From Clostridium sp. AWRP (GTDB taxonomy: Bacteria; Bacillota; Clostridia; Clostridiales; Clostridiaceae), in NCBI RefSeq assembly GCF_004006395.2, contig NZ_CP029758.2, positions 2,170,001 through 2,234,000 on the forward strand: a stretch of 64,000 nucleotides of DNA. The letters are read 5' to 3'. Shown piece after piece: positions 8,606 to 17,806 of this stretch (positions are counted from its first letter, which is position 1; each line of letters starts with the position of its first letter). The notes beneath the pieces were generated by a model. It saw only the letters and a program-made list of their open reading frames with translations. It did not search any database and had not been told where the DNA came from. The translations under genes were made by a program, and so were the position numbers.

Positions 8606-10027
8606 ATGAAATTCTGGGAGAAAATATTTTTATGCACTTTGGTTATATTTGAAATATTTTTTGTTCCTTCATCAATATATTTGATTAACAGCAATTTTAA
8701 ACTAAATCTTAATACAGAAATTAGTTCTGGAATAAATGAAGAGCAGAGATTTTGCTCTTTTGTACAATCAAATTTATTTTTATTTAAAATTCAAAAAGAG
8801 TCTAATGCTTATAAGACTGAGCTTGATAAACAAAGTATAGATTCAATGATTAGTACATATTTAAATAATTTTGGAAAACAGGATATATATATTGAGGTAA
8901 TAGATAACAACAATAAAGTTATTTTTACTAATTTAAGTATGAATATATCAGATAAAAGAGAGGAACTTAATGTTAATCTTAATAAAGTGAAGTATATAAT
9001 ACGTGATATTGATGAAAAAAACTATTTATTCATAAGCAAAAAAATAAATTTAGATAATAATTACTATAAAATTTCTTATGTTAAGGATGTTTCAAGTGTT
9101 TATGAAAATAAGAAATATTTATTGGATCTTCTTTTAAAATTAAATATATTTGTTTGTATAATTTTAATTGTAGTAACTATAGCATTAAGTAAGTTTATAG
9201 TAAATCCTATAAATAAATTAATTAAAACCACTCAAAAAATAGCTGCTGGAAATTTTAGTGAAAGAGTAAAAGTAATATCAGATGATGAGATTGGATTATT
9301 ATCAAAGAATTTTAATGATATGGCAGATGTTGTGGAGAATAAAATAAATGAACTAGAGATAGTTTTAGAGGATAAGCAGAGATTTATTGATAATCTTGCT
9401 CATGAGCTTAGGACGCCATTAACTTCTATAATAGGTTATGCTGATTTTCTTAGGACTACTAAATATGATGAGGAAACCTTTATAAATTCCTTAAGTTATA
9501 TATACAGCGAAGGCAAGAGATTAGAAAAATTAGCTTTTAAATTAATGGATTTAATTATTTTGAGAAAAAAAGATTTTGAAATGAAAAGTGAAAATGTTCT
9601 TAAGCTTCTAGTTGAAATTAAAGATTCTATGCAGCCAAAATTGGAGAAGAAAAATATTCATTTAGAAATTTCAGCTGAAGATTTAAATTTATCAATGGAT
9701 AAAGAGTTAATGACGGTGATGATAACTAATTTTGTTGATAATGCTGTTAAAGCATCTAAAATTGGTGATAAAATATATTTAAAAGCATATAAAAATAGCA
9801 GTTCTAACATAATACTAGAAGTTAAGGACAGCGGAATTGGTATTCCAGAAGAGGACATATCAAAGGTAATGGAACCATTTTTTATGGTGGACAAATCCAG
9901 GGCAAGGGCTAGTAATGGTGTAGGGCTTGGACTCTGTTTGTGTGTGGAAATTGCTAAAATTCATAATGCTAGGATTGATATAGAAAGCAAGGTTAGAGAG
10001 GGTACTACAATAAAGGTAATTTTTTAA
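8606..10027 (+). CDS. Sensor histidine kinase
   Basis: A 473-residue membrane kinase, partner of the adjoining response regulator. Order: membrane helix (about 9-26), an extracytoplasmic sensing segment of about 145 residues, a second helix (about 175-198), HAMP linker, dimerisation domain with phospho-accepting His in NLAHELRTPLTS, and an ATP-binding domain with the N-box DNAVKAS, DSGIGIPEE, and GVGLGLCLCVEI. The start abuts the regulator stop, so both come from one message. The sensor segment gives no clue to the ligand. Confidence 0.93.
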   Translation: MKFWEKIFLCTLVIFEIFFVPSSIYLINSNFKLNLNTEISSGINEEQRFCSFVQSNLFLFKIQKESNAYKTELDKQSIDSMISTYLNNFGKQDIYIEVIDNNNKVIFTNLSMNISDKREELNVNLNKVKYIIRDIDEKNYLFISKKINLDNNYYKISYVKDVSSVYENKKYLLDLLLKLNIFVCIILIVVTIALSKFIVNPINKLIKTTQKIAAGNFSERVKVISDDEIGLLSKNFNDMADVVENKINELEIVLEDKQRFIDNLAHELRTPLTSIIGYADFLRTTKYDEETFINSLSYIYSEGKRLEKLAFKLMDLIILRKKDFEMKSENVLKLLVEIKDSMQPKLEKKNIHLEISAEDLNLSMDKELMTVMITNFVDNAVKASKIGDKIYLKAYKNSSSNIILEVKDSGIGIPEEDISKVMEPFFMVDKSRARASNGVGLGLCLCVEIAKIHNARIDIESKVREGTTIKVIF

Positions 10028-10101
10028 GAGAGAAAATATTTCATTTTTACAAGAGATTTTGATACTTATAATACCATGTTTAAGAAAGAGAGGTTTAACT
10101 A

Positions 10102-10161
10102 ATGACAAAGATACATAATACAGGACATCTTCCAACATATGTGAAATTAACAGGAAAATAG
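10102..10161 (+). CDS. Possible 19-residue small ORF
   Basis: A short frame (MTKIHNTGHLPTYVKLTGK) begins at ATG 10102 after GAGAGG and ends just before the AraC-type gene's ribosome site. It has a plausible ribosome site but no recognised family. It could be a leader peptide or the preserved first codons of a lost gene. Confidence 0.2.
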   Translation: MTKIHNTGHLPTYVKLTGK

Positions 10162-10182
10162 TTTTACATAGGAGGAATAGAT

Positions 10183-11034
10183 TTGTTCTTTAATGATATT
10201 TCAGTAAAGAAGCATTTAAAAATAAAAGAAACACCTAATTACATATATATAGAGCCTCATCCACTGCTTAGAAAATATATTGCACACTATACTATATTAT
10301 TTCCTAATCCGAAAGAAATAGGAAGATGCCTTGATAATATTGGTAATTTAACTTTAGTACCTGACTGTAGTGGTTGTATTATATATACTTATGAAAATAG
10401 TGATTTTTCATTAAGCCTTTGGGGAGCAACAACGAAGACGGTTATAGTACAAAATGATGTAAACTTAAAAAAAATAAGATTTTTTATTGAGTTTGTACCG
10501 GGCGGCCTGCATGCTATTACGGGGATGAAACAATCAGAACTATGTGATATTCAAACACAAGTAGATGAAGTTGACAAGCATTTGTATGATTCCTTAAATC
10601 ATGCTGCCGAGATTGCAAATAACGCAGATGATATGGTTTCAATGGTGAATAGGATTTTTTTGAAAGCAGTAGAGAAAAATAGTAAACAGCATGCAGTTAT
10701 GAGATCTAGCTTAGAGAAAATTAAAGTTGCAAATGGATTACTAACAGTAAAAGAATTATCATCAAGTGAATATGTAAGCCAGCGTCATTTAAATAGATTG
10801 TTTAATGAGTATATTGGGATAAACCCAAAAATGTTTTTAAGGATTTCTAGGATAAATTATTCAATAAATATGTTAAAAAAAGCTGAGCATAAAAGTTACG
10901 TAAATACATCTCAAATCCTTGGCTATTTTGATCAATCACATTTTATTCACGATTTTAAACAAATATGTGGAGTTTCTCCTAAAGAATTTTTCAAAAACGT
11001 GTCTGATTTTTACAATGAACTTTTTAAATATTGA
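10183..11034 (+). CDS. AraC-family transcriptional regulator
   Basis: A 283-residue regulator: an N-terminal sensing domain without a recognised ligand motif (about 1-170) and a C-terminal AraC/XylS pair of helix-turn-helices (about 180-275; YVSQRHLNRLFNEYIGINPKMF is the first, GYFDQSHFIHDFKQICGVSPKEF the second). Start is TTG 10183, set by GGAGGAA at 10171-10177. It precedes a VOC-family enzyme by 48 bases in the same direction, and probably regulates it. Confidence 0.88.
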   Translation: MFFNDISVKKHLKIKETPNYIYIEPHPLLRKYIAHYTILFPNPKEIGRCLDNIGNLTLVPDCSGCIIYTYENSDFSLSLWGATTKTVIVQNDVNLKKIRFFIEFVPGGLHAITGMKQSELCDIQTQVDEVDKHLYDSLNHAAEIANNADDMVSMVNRIFLKAVEKNSKQHAVMRSSLEKIKVANGLLTVKELSSSEYVSQRHLNRLFNEYIGINPKMFLRISRINYSINMLKKAEHKSYVNTSQILGYFDQSHFIHDFKQICGVSPKEFFKNVSDFYNELFKY

Positions 11035-11082
11035 TATATAATAAACAATGTTAGAAAAGTATATAGATAGGAGATGTTTGAA

Positions 11083-11550
11083 ATGAAATTTGTATGTCCA
11101 CTTATAGCTGTTAGTGATATTGAAGCTTCAAAAAATTTTTATGGAAATGTGCTTAATCAAAAGGTGACAATGGATTTTGGAGCAAATGTTACTTTTGAGA
11201 ATGGTTTTGCAATACAAAAGGGCTTTGCAGAGCTTATTGATATAAATGAAAATGAAGTTGCACATAGGTCAAATAATTTTGAACTTTATTTTGAAGAAGA
11301 AGATTTAAATGGATTTGTAGAAAGGCTAAAAAGCTTTCATAATATAGAATATGTTCATGATGTTAAAGAACATCCGTGGGGGCAGAGAGTCATCAGATTT
11401 TACGATCCCGATAAACATATTATTGAAGTTGGGGAGAGTATGGTAAGTGTTATAAAGCGATTTTTAAGCCAAGGTTTAACTCCTGAAGAAACATCTAAGC
11501 GTACTATGTTTCCTATTGATTATATAAGGCAATTAGAAGAATGTAAATAA
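11083..11550 (+). CDS. VOC-superfamily protein (glyoxalase/bleomycin-resistance fold)
   Basis: A 155-residue protein with the paired beta-alpha-beta-beta-beta modules of the vicinal oxygen chelate fold: CPLIAVSDIEASKNFYGNVL at the start and VIRFYDPDKHIIEVGES near residue 115. Such proteins are metal-dependent lyases/dioxygenases or drug-binding proteins. The C-terminal tail (about 120-155) looks like a small extra helical unit. ATG 11083 is preferred because GGAG touches the ATG at 11074. It is probably in an operon with the AraC gene. Confidence 0.78.
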   Translation: MKFVCPLIAVSDIEASKNFYGNVLNQKVTMDFGANVTFENGFAIQKGFAELIDINENEVAHRSNNFELYFEEEDLNGFVERLKSFHNIEYVHDVKEHPWGQRVIRFYDPDKHIIEVGESMVSVIKRFLSQGLTPEETSKRTMFPIDYIRQLEECK

Positions 11551-11610
11551 TTTGATTTTCGCACATATGAAGGTATGACTTAATGTAAAAAAATTATGAC
11601 GTAAATGAAC

Positions 11611-11790
11611 TCACAATTCACAGTTCACGATGCACAATTTCGGTAGATTTTTCTCCGCTGTGCTGCGAAAAATTTTAAATTTAAAGCTTATTGAAGATAT
11701 GCTTCAATAGTGCTATATTTTAGATTCCCTGAAGTTTTAACGGAAGAAAATCGTCCTTAATTGTGAATTGTGCATCATGCATTGTGAATT
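11611..11790. repeat. MITE-like foldback repeat
   Basis: A roughly 180-base sequence with imperfect terminal inverted repeats: the left arm contains GATGCACAATT and the right arm AATTGTGCATC, each flanked by further TTCACA/TGTGAA matches. A second, inner pair of arms (GATTTTTCTCCG and CGGAAGAAAATC) also matches. No coding frame is evident. It fills the gap between the VOC gene and the GH18 gene. Confidence 0.5.
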
Positions 11791-11808
11791 TCTCATTATA
11801 TGATAATT

Positions 11809-13137
11809 TTATCTATTAAATTTTGTTTTTATGCTTGTCCAATAGTCTGCATTTTCAAGTCCCAATCTCCAAATAGCAATGCCATTTAAATTATAGGAAT
11901 TAACTAAATCTAATTTATACCCTAAACTCTGGCCATTTTCAAACCAATCTGAGTGAGTTATACCAGAAGTATCTGTGTAATTGAAATATGGTGATTTTGA
12001 TATATTATCCCACAGTACAGTGGCATTGTTTGTAGCTGCAATATTGTACATACCATTTATTCCATAAGCTTTCGTACCATTTGATGACCAATCGTATCCG
12101 TAAGCTGCAACACCTAACATAATTTTTTCTCTTGGAATTACAGTAGTTGCATATTTAACTACATTTTCAACCCAGGATATAGAGGCAATTGGACCTGCTG
12201 TTCCGCCAGGATAGTGTTCATCATAGGTCATTATAGCTATTTGATCACAATACTTTGCCAGTGCAGCATAATCGTATGCTCCGCTCCAGGCATTTGTTGT
12301 ACTATCACTTGTTTTAGCTGGTACTGAAAGAGTTACTGAAAAACCTTGTGGAGTTAACAAGTTGTAAAGTTCTTGCACAAAAGTTGTGTAGTAGTTTCTA
12401 TCATAATAGAAAACTCCTTCAAGATCTACATTTACGCCTTTGTAGCCATTTACTTTTAGTGCATTTAAAAGATTATTTTCTAAATTTTGTCTATTTGTCT
12501 GATTTTCTAGTACTGATTTTGCAATATTGCCATCAAAATTATTTTGAAGCATTGCATAGGTTTTAATTCCATTGCTATTTGCATAGCTAATTTGGTTAGT
12601 TGGAACTAATCCTGAAATATTACCAAGACTGTCTGTGGTATAGGTTTGTGTAGCTATTTCATCGATAGTTGAAGTATTAGCTGCTATTGAATTATAAGAG
12701 GATGGATCTCCTGAATAATAATAGGTTGTAAAACCTAAAACTTGTTTTTTAGTTGTAGTTGGTATTATAGGAATTTGCAGTGTATTAGCAGTTACATGAA
12801 TTGAACTTGTTGAGGTACCATAGCGATTATAAGCTGTGACATAAAACCAATAATTAGTGTTAGAAGTTAGTTCAGACTTTATTAATTTTGTACTAGTAAC
12901 AGTGGCAATTTTAGTATAGTTAGCATCATTTGGAGAAGCCATATAAACATAATATCCCGATGCACCATATACTGAAGACCAACTCAATGTAAGAGAACTT
13001 GTACTAATATCAGAAATAGTTAATCCTGTTGGAGTTGGTGGCGGAGAAACCCTTTTTTTTGCTGCAGCGAATTGCATGTTGGAAATTAAGAAAATAATTG
13101 TTGTAATAAATATTAAAAAGCTTTTTTTAACTGTCAT
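11809..13137 (-). CDS. Secreted glycoside hydrolase family 18 protein with fibronectin type III domain
   Basis: A 442-residue exported protein. A signal peptide (1-26) is followed by a proline-rich linker, one Fn3 domain (about 34-122; TGLTISDISTSSLTLSW) and a GH18 barrel (about 130-440). The GH18 catalytic strand reads GYKGVNVDLEG, keeping the Asp and catalytic Glu in the form seen in YaaH-like spore cortex or peptidoglycan hydrolases rather than classical chitinases. Later barrel motifs include IMTYDEHYPGG and MLGVAAYGYDW. The start follows GGGAGGGG. Likely acts on peptidoglycan or chitin-like glycans outside the cell; the exact substrate cannot be set. Confidence 0.87.
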   Translation of the reverse strand: MTVKKSFLIFITTIIFLISNMQFAAAKKRVSPPPTPTGLTISDISTSSLTLSWSSVYGASGYYVYMASPNDANYTKIATVTSTKLIKSELTSNTNYWFYVTAYNRYGTSTSSIHVTANTLQIPIIPTTTKKQVLGFTTYYYSGDPSSYNSIAANTSTIDEIATQTYTTDSLGNISGLVPTNQISYANSNGIKTYAMLQNNFDGNIAKSVLENQTNRQNLENNLLNALKVNGYKGVNVDLEGVFYYDRNYYTTFVQELYNLLTPQGFSVTLSVPAKTSDSTTNAWSGAYDYAALAKYCDQIAIMTYDEHYPGGTAGPIASISWVENVVKYATTVIPREKIMLGVAAYGYDWSSNGTKAYGINGMYNIAATNNATVLWDNISKSPYFNYTDTSGITHSDWFENGQSLGYKLDLVNSYNLNGIAIWRLGLENADYWTSIKTKFNR

Positions 13138-13330
13138 CTGTACCCCTCCCTAAATTTGTTATTGAATTAGGCTCGCAAATCTAATATTTCTCTCCTTTGA
13201 TGATCTAATTATAAAGCCTTTTTTTGTATATTAATAGATTTCTATAGTCACATTGATATAGGGACTAAAGTCATGAAATCTTAGAATATTTTAAAAATTT
13301 TTTTAGAAACCAAAGGGTAGAAGGAGGGCA

Positions 13331-13399
13331 CTATAATAGATAACCATCGGATAAGATTAGTTAATTAAAGATAATATTTTTATCCAATGGTTATTATAG
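13331..13399. repeat. Inverted repeat with a motif shared with the four-copy element
   Basis: Arms at 13331-13354 and 13380-13399 pair almost perfectly (CTATAATA, TAACCATCGGATAA). The CATCGGATAA portion also ends the four-copy non-coding element. It lies downstream of the cysteine-desulfidase-like gene and could end its transcript. The rest of the 320-base gap holds only the GH18 promoter region. Confidence 0.4.
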
Positions 13400-13458
13400 G
13401 TAATATTTAGGACTTAATTTAGTACAGTAATCTATTCTCAAAAATTATAAAAAAGAGG

Positions 13459-14724
13459 TTATTTACCTATCATAATATTAAGAATTTCTACGTCAGTTGA
13501 TTTCATACCTTCATGTCCCACACGACCGATATTTTGAATTGTTTTTTCATAATCCTTTTCCACGAGTCCTTCACCAAATGGAAATACTAAGCCATGTTTT
13601 GCCATTTCATATCCCAGTATCCCAGCATCTACTGAACTAGAAATTTTTGCTGCACAGGAAGCTTTGGCTCCATCGCATACAATACCACCAACAGTGCCGA
13701 TAGAATTTATTATGGTCTTTCCAATTGTATCATAATCACTACCATTCAAATAAGCAATACCACAAGCTGCAGCTGTTCCTGCTGATACAGCTCCACAGTA
13801 AGCAGATAAATTCCCTATATAACGTTTTTGATGTAATGATATAAGGTTAGTTAAAACAAGAGCTCTGTAAAGAGTATCTTCATCCGCTCCCATCTCTTTA
13901 GCATAAACTAAAACTGGCATAGTACAGGTGATTCCCTGGTTACCACTTCCTGAGTTGATGACTACGGGAAGGGCACATCCATTCATTCTTGCATCAGAAC
14001 CTGCTGCGGCAGCTGCTTTTGCCTTGGTACGTATATCATTACTACCAAATTTTATAAGAGTTTGTCCAACTTGAGCACCCCAATTATGAGTCAAGCCTTC
14101 TTTTGATATGGCAGAATTATATTTAATTTGCCTGCTAATAATATCTCGTATATCATTCAAGTTTACTTCATTGGCAAATTGAAGTATGTCTTTGATATTA
14201 AGCTTTGATTTATCACCAGATTGTTTAGTTACTATGTCAGGTTGCTCAAATATTACTTCACCATTTTTTTCAATTTTGGCAATGTGGTTATGTTTTGTTC
14301 TGACTTCTACAGCTGACATATTATGTCCAGACGTTAATTCTGCACGGATAAAAAGATTTTCTTCTCCTTTTTCTAGTTTACAGCTGCAGATTCCCTTTTT
14401 GCGTAATGCCTTAGCTTTATCGATGTCTTCTTGCTTTACTTCACTGATAACTTGAAGTTCTAAGTTTGCTTTTCCTGCTACGACACCTAAAATAGCTGCA
14501 GCTTCCACACCTTTTTCTCCACCGGAATTAGGAACGATAACTCCCTTTACATTTTTAATAATATTGCCACTACAGCAAATAACTATTTTTTCTGGCATTT
14601 GTCCAAGAACTTCTCTTGCTTTTGCAGCTGTAAATGCAATGGCAATTGGTTCTGTGCATCCCATAGCTGGAATTAACTCTTCTTTTAATATTTTAACGTA
14701 ATTGTCATATTGGATTTTATTCAT
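13459..14724 (-). CDS. L-cysteine desulfidase/UPF0597 family protein (serine dehydratase-like)
   Basis: A 421-residue cytoplasmic enzyme of the UPF0597/CyuA family, related to the alpha chain of iron-sulfur L-serine dehydratases. Visible marks are the N-terminal GCTEPIAIAF, the glycine stretch VINSGSGNQGITCTMP and conserved cysteines in AYCGAVSAGTAAACGIAY and IVCDGAKASCAAK, which would hold a [4Fe-4S] cluster. Characterised relatives release sulfide, pyruvate and ammonia from cysteine. The start follows AAGGGGGG. Upstream lie one copy of the repeated structured element and a GntR regulator read the other way, which may control it. Confidence 0.85.
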   Translation of the reverse strand: MNKIQYDNYVKILKEELIPAMGCTEPIAIAFTAAKAREVLGQMPEKIVICCSGNIIKNVKGVIVPNSGGEKGVEAAAILGVVAGKANLELQVISEVKQEDIDKAKALRKKGICSCKLEKGEENLFIRAELTSGHNMSAVEVRTKHNHIAKIEKNGEVIFEQPDIVTKQSGDKSKLNIKDILQFANEVNLNDIRDIISRQIKYNSAISKEGLTHNWGAQVGQTLIKFGSNDIRTKAKAAAAAGSDARMNGCALPVVINSGSGNQGITCTMPVLVYAKEMGADEDTLYRALVLTNLISLHQKRYIGNLSAYCGAVSAGTAAACGIAYLNGSDYDTIGKTIINSIGTVGGIVCDGAKASCAAKISSSVDAGILGYEMAKHGLVFPFGEGLVEKDYEKTIQNIGRVGHEGMKSTDVEILNIMIGK

Positions 14725-14811
14725 TAAAAAGCCCCCCTTTGTTACTAGCTAATATGATTATAAGAATATGTAATACATTCATAACATCAGTAAACAATAT
14801 TTCTATGTTAT

Positions 14812-15000
14812 ATAAACAGAGTTCTAAGTTTTAGGTGGAGTTCTTTTCTCCATCTGAAACTTAGAAATTGTTATCCAGGGGCGTAGCAGCCGTTATCCCC
14901 CACTTTATAAGAAAAGCAGATGTCCCAAATCTTTGATTTGGTGACAGTCGCTTTCGCTGTGTGCGATGGGGTATTACGGCTGGTAGCCATCGGACAAATT
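14812..15000 (+). repeat. Structured non-coding element, copy 1
   Basis: First of four copies. It opens ATAAACAGAGTTCT and a large hairpin (TCTAAGTTTTAGGTGGAG against CTCCATCTGAAACTTAGA). Then come GTTATCCAGGGGCGTAGC, a left arm (CAGCCGTTATCCCC), a 7-bp hairpin CCAAATC-TTT-GATTTGG, GTGACAGTCGCTTTCGC, the right arm (GGGGTATTACGGCTG) and the end TAGCCATCGGACAAATT. The arms pair over long range. There is no open frame of note. It sits in the 542-base gap between the desulfidase-like gene and gntR; the rest of that gap is AT-rich promoter sequence. Confidence 0.7.
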
Positions 15001-15202
15001 TATACTTTAATAGTTGTTCTAATCATATCACGATAAGTTTTAATAATCAATATTATATGCTATATGTATATAATATGTTTGATTAAACCAAATATATTAT
15101 GAAAAATTTAAAATTTAATGAAAAATATAATAATATATATTATATTGTGATATGATTACAAATGGTGATTTAGATGTTATTCAAGAAACAGATTCTTTTT
15201 TA

Positions 15203-15231
15203 TTGACTTCTTTTTTTAAAAAATGTATAAT
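15203..15231 (+). promoter_or_regulatory. Sigma-A-type promoter for the GntR gene
   Basis: TTGACT at 15203-15208 and TATAAT at 15226-15231 are separated by exactly 17 bases and lie 36 bases upstream of the GntR start codon. Confidence 0.75.
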
Positions 15232-15267
15232 AATTTGACAATAATATTGGGATAAAGGGGTAGTTTT

Positions 15268-15915
15268 ATGGATGGAAAAAACGATAATACATTAAAAAAT
15301 CAAATTTATAATGCTTTGTTTTCTGATATTATTAATGGAGTATATTCTTCAGATACCGTTCTAACTGAAAAGTTTTTGATGGAGAAATATGGTGTTAGTC
15401 GTGCACCAATACGTGAAGCACTTACACAGCTTATTGGAACTCATATACTATCAAGTATACCAAGGCAAGGATATAAAATTATTCAGCCAAGTAAACAGCA
15501 ATTATTGGAAATTGTAAAATTTCGTTCTGTTTTAGAAAGTTCTTTTTTGGAAAATTATTATATGTATATAGATGAAGCTTTTATCGAGGAACTTAAAAAC
15601 ATTTGTATGAGTCATGCTAATTGTCCTGACAATGATTTTATGGTTCGATGGAATTATAATTGCGAGTTTCATCTTAAACTATTTTCTATTTATGGAAATC
15701 AGTATGCGTATAAGCTTTTAGAAGATGCTATGAATATACAGACTATTTTTTTTATACAGAGGAAACATTATAGCAGGACGAGTTTACATAGGGTTTTAAT
15801 TGATTATTTGGAAAGAAAAGAAATTGAAATGGCTGTAAATATTTTAAAAGCAGATATTGAGAATCTTATGATTTCAGATATTGCTGCTATTCCAACTAAT
15901 AAGAATAAAAAGTGA
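15268..15915 (+). CDS. GntR-family (FCD-type) transcriptional regulator
   Basis: A 215-residue repressor-type protein. The N-terminal winged helix carries the GntR signature (VLTEKFLMEKYGVSRAPIREAL), and residues about 85-205 form an all-helical FCD effector domain of the FadR class with the metal-ligand-like EFHLKLFSIYGN. It starts at ATG 15268 after AAAGGGG, downstream of a consensus promoter. The nearest candidate target is the divergent cysteine-desulfidase-like gene beyond the structured repeat. FCD regulators usually sense organic acids or amino-acid-derived compounds. Confidence 0.88.
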   Translation: MDGKNDNTLKNQIYNALFSDIINGVYSSDTVLTEKFLMEKYGVSRAPIREALTQLIGTHILSSIPRQGYKIIQPSKQQLLEIVKFRSVLESSFLENYYMYIDEAFIEELKNICMSHANCPDNDFMVRWNYNCEFHLKLFSIYGNQYAYKLLEDAMNIQTIFFIQRKHYSRTSLHRVLIDYLERKEIEMAVNILKADIENLMISDIAAIPTNKNKK

Positions 15916-16129
15916 TATTGCATATTGATAAAAGGTCAGGAATTTTTGAAAGGTTATAATTAGAATTTCAAAGTTTCTGGCTTTATTATTTTTTTAGATT
16001 TAATTTTTCAGAATTTTATCATGAAATATGAATTCACTATTACAAAATAGAAATTTTATGCACTAGTATATTTATTAAAAAAATTTCTCAAAATAAATAA
16101 TACTATTATAAAAAATGGTGGTGCATCAA

Positions 16130-16699
16130 ATGAGTAAAAGATTAAAAACATTTTTAATTGTTATAGGAGTATTATTAGTTATATTTTTACCTTTAATAGG
16201 CAGTTATAACTCCATTGTAGGATTAGAGCAAAAAGTTAATGCAGCACAGGCTAATATTGATACTCAACTGCAGAGAAGATCAGATTTAATACCAAACTTA
16301 GTTCAAACAGTAAAAGGTTATGCAGCTCAAGAAAAAACAATATTTACAGATGTGGCAAATGCAAGAGCTAAACTTGCTGGAGCCCAAACAATTACTGATA
16401 GGGCAAATGCAGATGCAGCACTTTCATCAGCACTTTCAAGACTTTTAGTAATTGTTGAAAGATATCCGGATTTAAAATCTAATCAAAATTTTAGAGATTT
16501 ATCTGTTGCTTTAGAGGGTACAGAAAACAGAATAGGAATAGCAAGACAAGATTATAATACTGCTGTGAATAACTATAATACATCTATAAGGAGATTCCCA
16601 AATTCAGTGATTTCGGGTATGCTTGGTTTTTCCCAAAAAACATATTATAAGGCTAGTCAGGGAGCACAGGAAGTTCCAAAGGTGGATTTTACAAGATAG
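16130..16699 (+). CDS. lemA: LemA family protein
   Basis: A 189-residue membrane-anchored helical protein. An N-terminal helix (about 5-25) is followed by the LemA signature (NAAQANIDTQLQRRSDLIPN) and long helices ending in FPNSVISGMLGFSQK. ATG 16130 follows the GGTGGTG site; an upstream ATG at 16115 precedes it. It is followed after 93 bases by a TPM-domain protein, a pairing widespread in bacteria. Proposed roles are in envelope stress or protein scaffolding; no biochemical function is certain. Confidence 0.9.
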   Translation: MSKRLKTFLIVIGVLLVIFLPLIGSYNSIVGLEQKVNAAQANIDTQLQRRSDLIPNLVQTVKGYAAQEKTIFTDVANARAKLAGAQTITDRANADAALSSALSRLLVIVERYPDLKSNQNFRDLSVALEGTENRIGIARQDYNTAVNNYNTSIRRFPNSVISGMLGFSQKTYYKASQGAQEVPKVDFTR

Positions 16700-16792
16700 T
16701 TTGTCTTACAGCTTAGAATCATATGGATAATTTATTCATAAAACTAAGTTGTAAAAAAGCTATTTTATATAATCTTAAAATGGGAAATTTAA

Positions 16793-17578
16793 ATGAATAG
16801 TAAATTTAAGGTGATAAAATCATCTTTAGGTGTATTACTTTCTGTGCTAATTTTTATTTTGATTTTGCCTTATTTTGTGAAAGGTTCTTCAAATATACTT
16901 GAACCAACTAAATTAAAGTATATAAATGATTATGTAGGAATTGTTGATGAAGGTTCTAAAAACTATATTGTATCACTTGGAAGTGAATTAGAAAATAAAA
17001 CTGGTTCACAAGCAGCAGTGGTTATAATTAGTTCCCTTGAAGGAAAAGATATAGAATCTTATTCCAATGAACTTTTTAGAAGCTGGGGAATTGGACAAAA
17101 AGGTAAGGACAATGGGCTTTTAATATTATTATCAATAAATGATAAAAAGTGGAGAGTGGAAGTAGGAAGAGAGTTGGAAGGCGTAATTACAGATATATAT
17201 TCTTCTAGAGTTATGAATAGTGAAGCAGTTCCTCTCTTTAAAGAAAAAAGATATGGTGAAGGTTTAAAGAATGCTTATTTAGTTTTTGCAAGAGATATAG
17301 CTAAAGAATATAATGTTAGTTTGCAAGGAAGTAGTGAAACTGCACAAGATAAAAAATCAGTTTCTGTAAATCCTGTAGTAATATACTACATTTTGGGTGC
17401 TTTCCTATTGGATATTTTACTTAATAAAGCAAGGATAACTAAGTTTTTATTCTATTTGCTGTTTTGGAATTCTTTTTGGGGAGGCCCAAGAGGAGGAGGC
17501 GGAGGCTTTGGTGGAAGTAACCAGGGCGGATTTGGAGGAGGCAGCTCTAGTGGAGGTGGCTCTTCAGGAAGTTGGTAA
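16793..17578 (+). CDS. TPM-domain membrane protein (YgcG family)
   Basis: A 261-residue protein. After an N-terminal hydrophobic segment comes a TPM domain (about 40-175; VGIVDEGSKNYIVSLGSEL, RSWGIGQKGKDNGLLILL, EVGRELEGVITD), then a membrane helix (about 195-225) and a Gly/Ser-rich tail ending GGSSGSW. This is the usual YgcG layout, partner of LemA. TPM domains have been tied to phosphatase activity and photosystem repair in plants; the bacterial function is unclear. A hairpin follows the gene. Confidence 0.88.
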   Translation: MNSKFKVIKSSLGVLLSVLIFILILPYFVKGSSNILEPTKLKYINDYVGIVDEGSKNYIVSLGSELENKTGSQAAVVIISSLEGKDIESYSNELFRSWGIGQKGKDNGLLILLSINDKKWRVEVGRELEGVITDIYSSRVMNSEAVPLFKEKRYGEGLKNAYLVFARDIAKEYNVSLQGSSETAQDKKSVSVNPVVIYYILGAFLLDILLNKARITKFLFYLLFWNSFWGGPRGGGGGFGGSNQGGFGGGSSSGGGSSGSW

Positions 17579-17601
17579 AATTGTAAATGAAAATTGAATT
17601 A

Positions 17602-17658
17602 TTAACTTATGCTTATTTCAAGGCCTTTTATTAAGATACTTTGAGAAGCATAAGTTAA
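17602..17658. terminator. Hairpin after the TPM gene
   Basis: Perfect 13-bp arms (TTAACTTATGCTT) around a 31-base loop, followed on the plus strand by TTTTT. It probably terminates lemA-TPM transcripts and overlaps the remains of a minus-strand methyltransferase gene. Confidence 0.55.
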
Positions 17659-17806
17659 TTTTTCTTGGTTGATGTCCATCTTCAAGATATAACCGTCCAT
17701 TTTTCTTAATCATCTTATGCAAGTCTTTAAAAAATTTATTCAAATTTCTTACTTGGTGAAACATATCCAATGCATATATTACATATACTGAATCATTGTT
17801 TACTTG
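17618..17806 (-). pseudogene. Remnant of a class I methyltransferase gene
   Basis: Read on the minus strand, an open stretch with no start codon encodes about 62 residues that look like the C-terminal half of a SAM-dependent methyltransferase (VIYALDMFHQVRNLNKFFKD, then HKMIKKNGRLYLEDGHQPR). An in-frame TGA lies directly upstream and the Rossmann SAM-binding half is absent. It overlaps the last bases of the downstream hydrolase gene, suggesting a past deletion joined them. Confidence 0.55.

Noticed and set aside
14812..15000. The GTAG...CATCGG element as a c-di-GMP riboswitch
   Set aside because: Only a short ending is vaguely similar; the conserved GEMM core is absent and the element is not placed as a 5' leader in a consistent direction.
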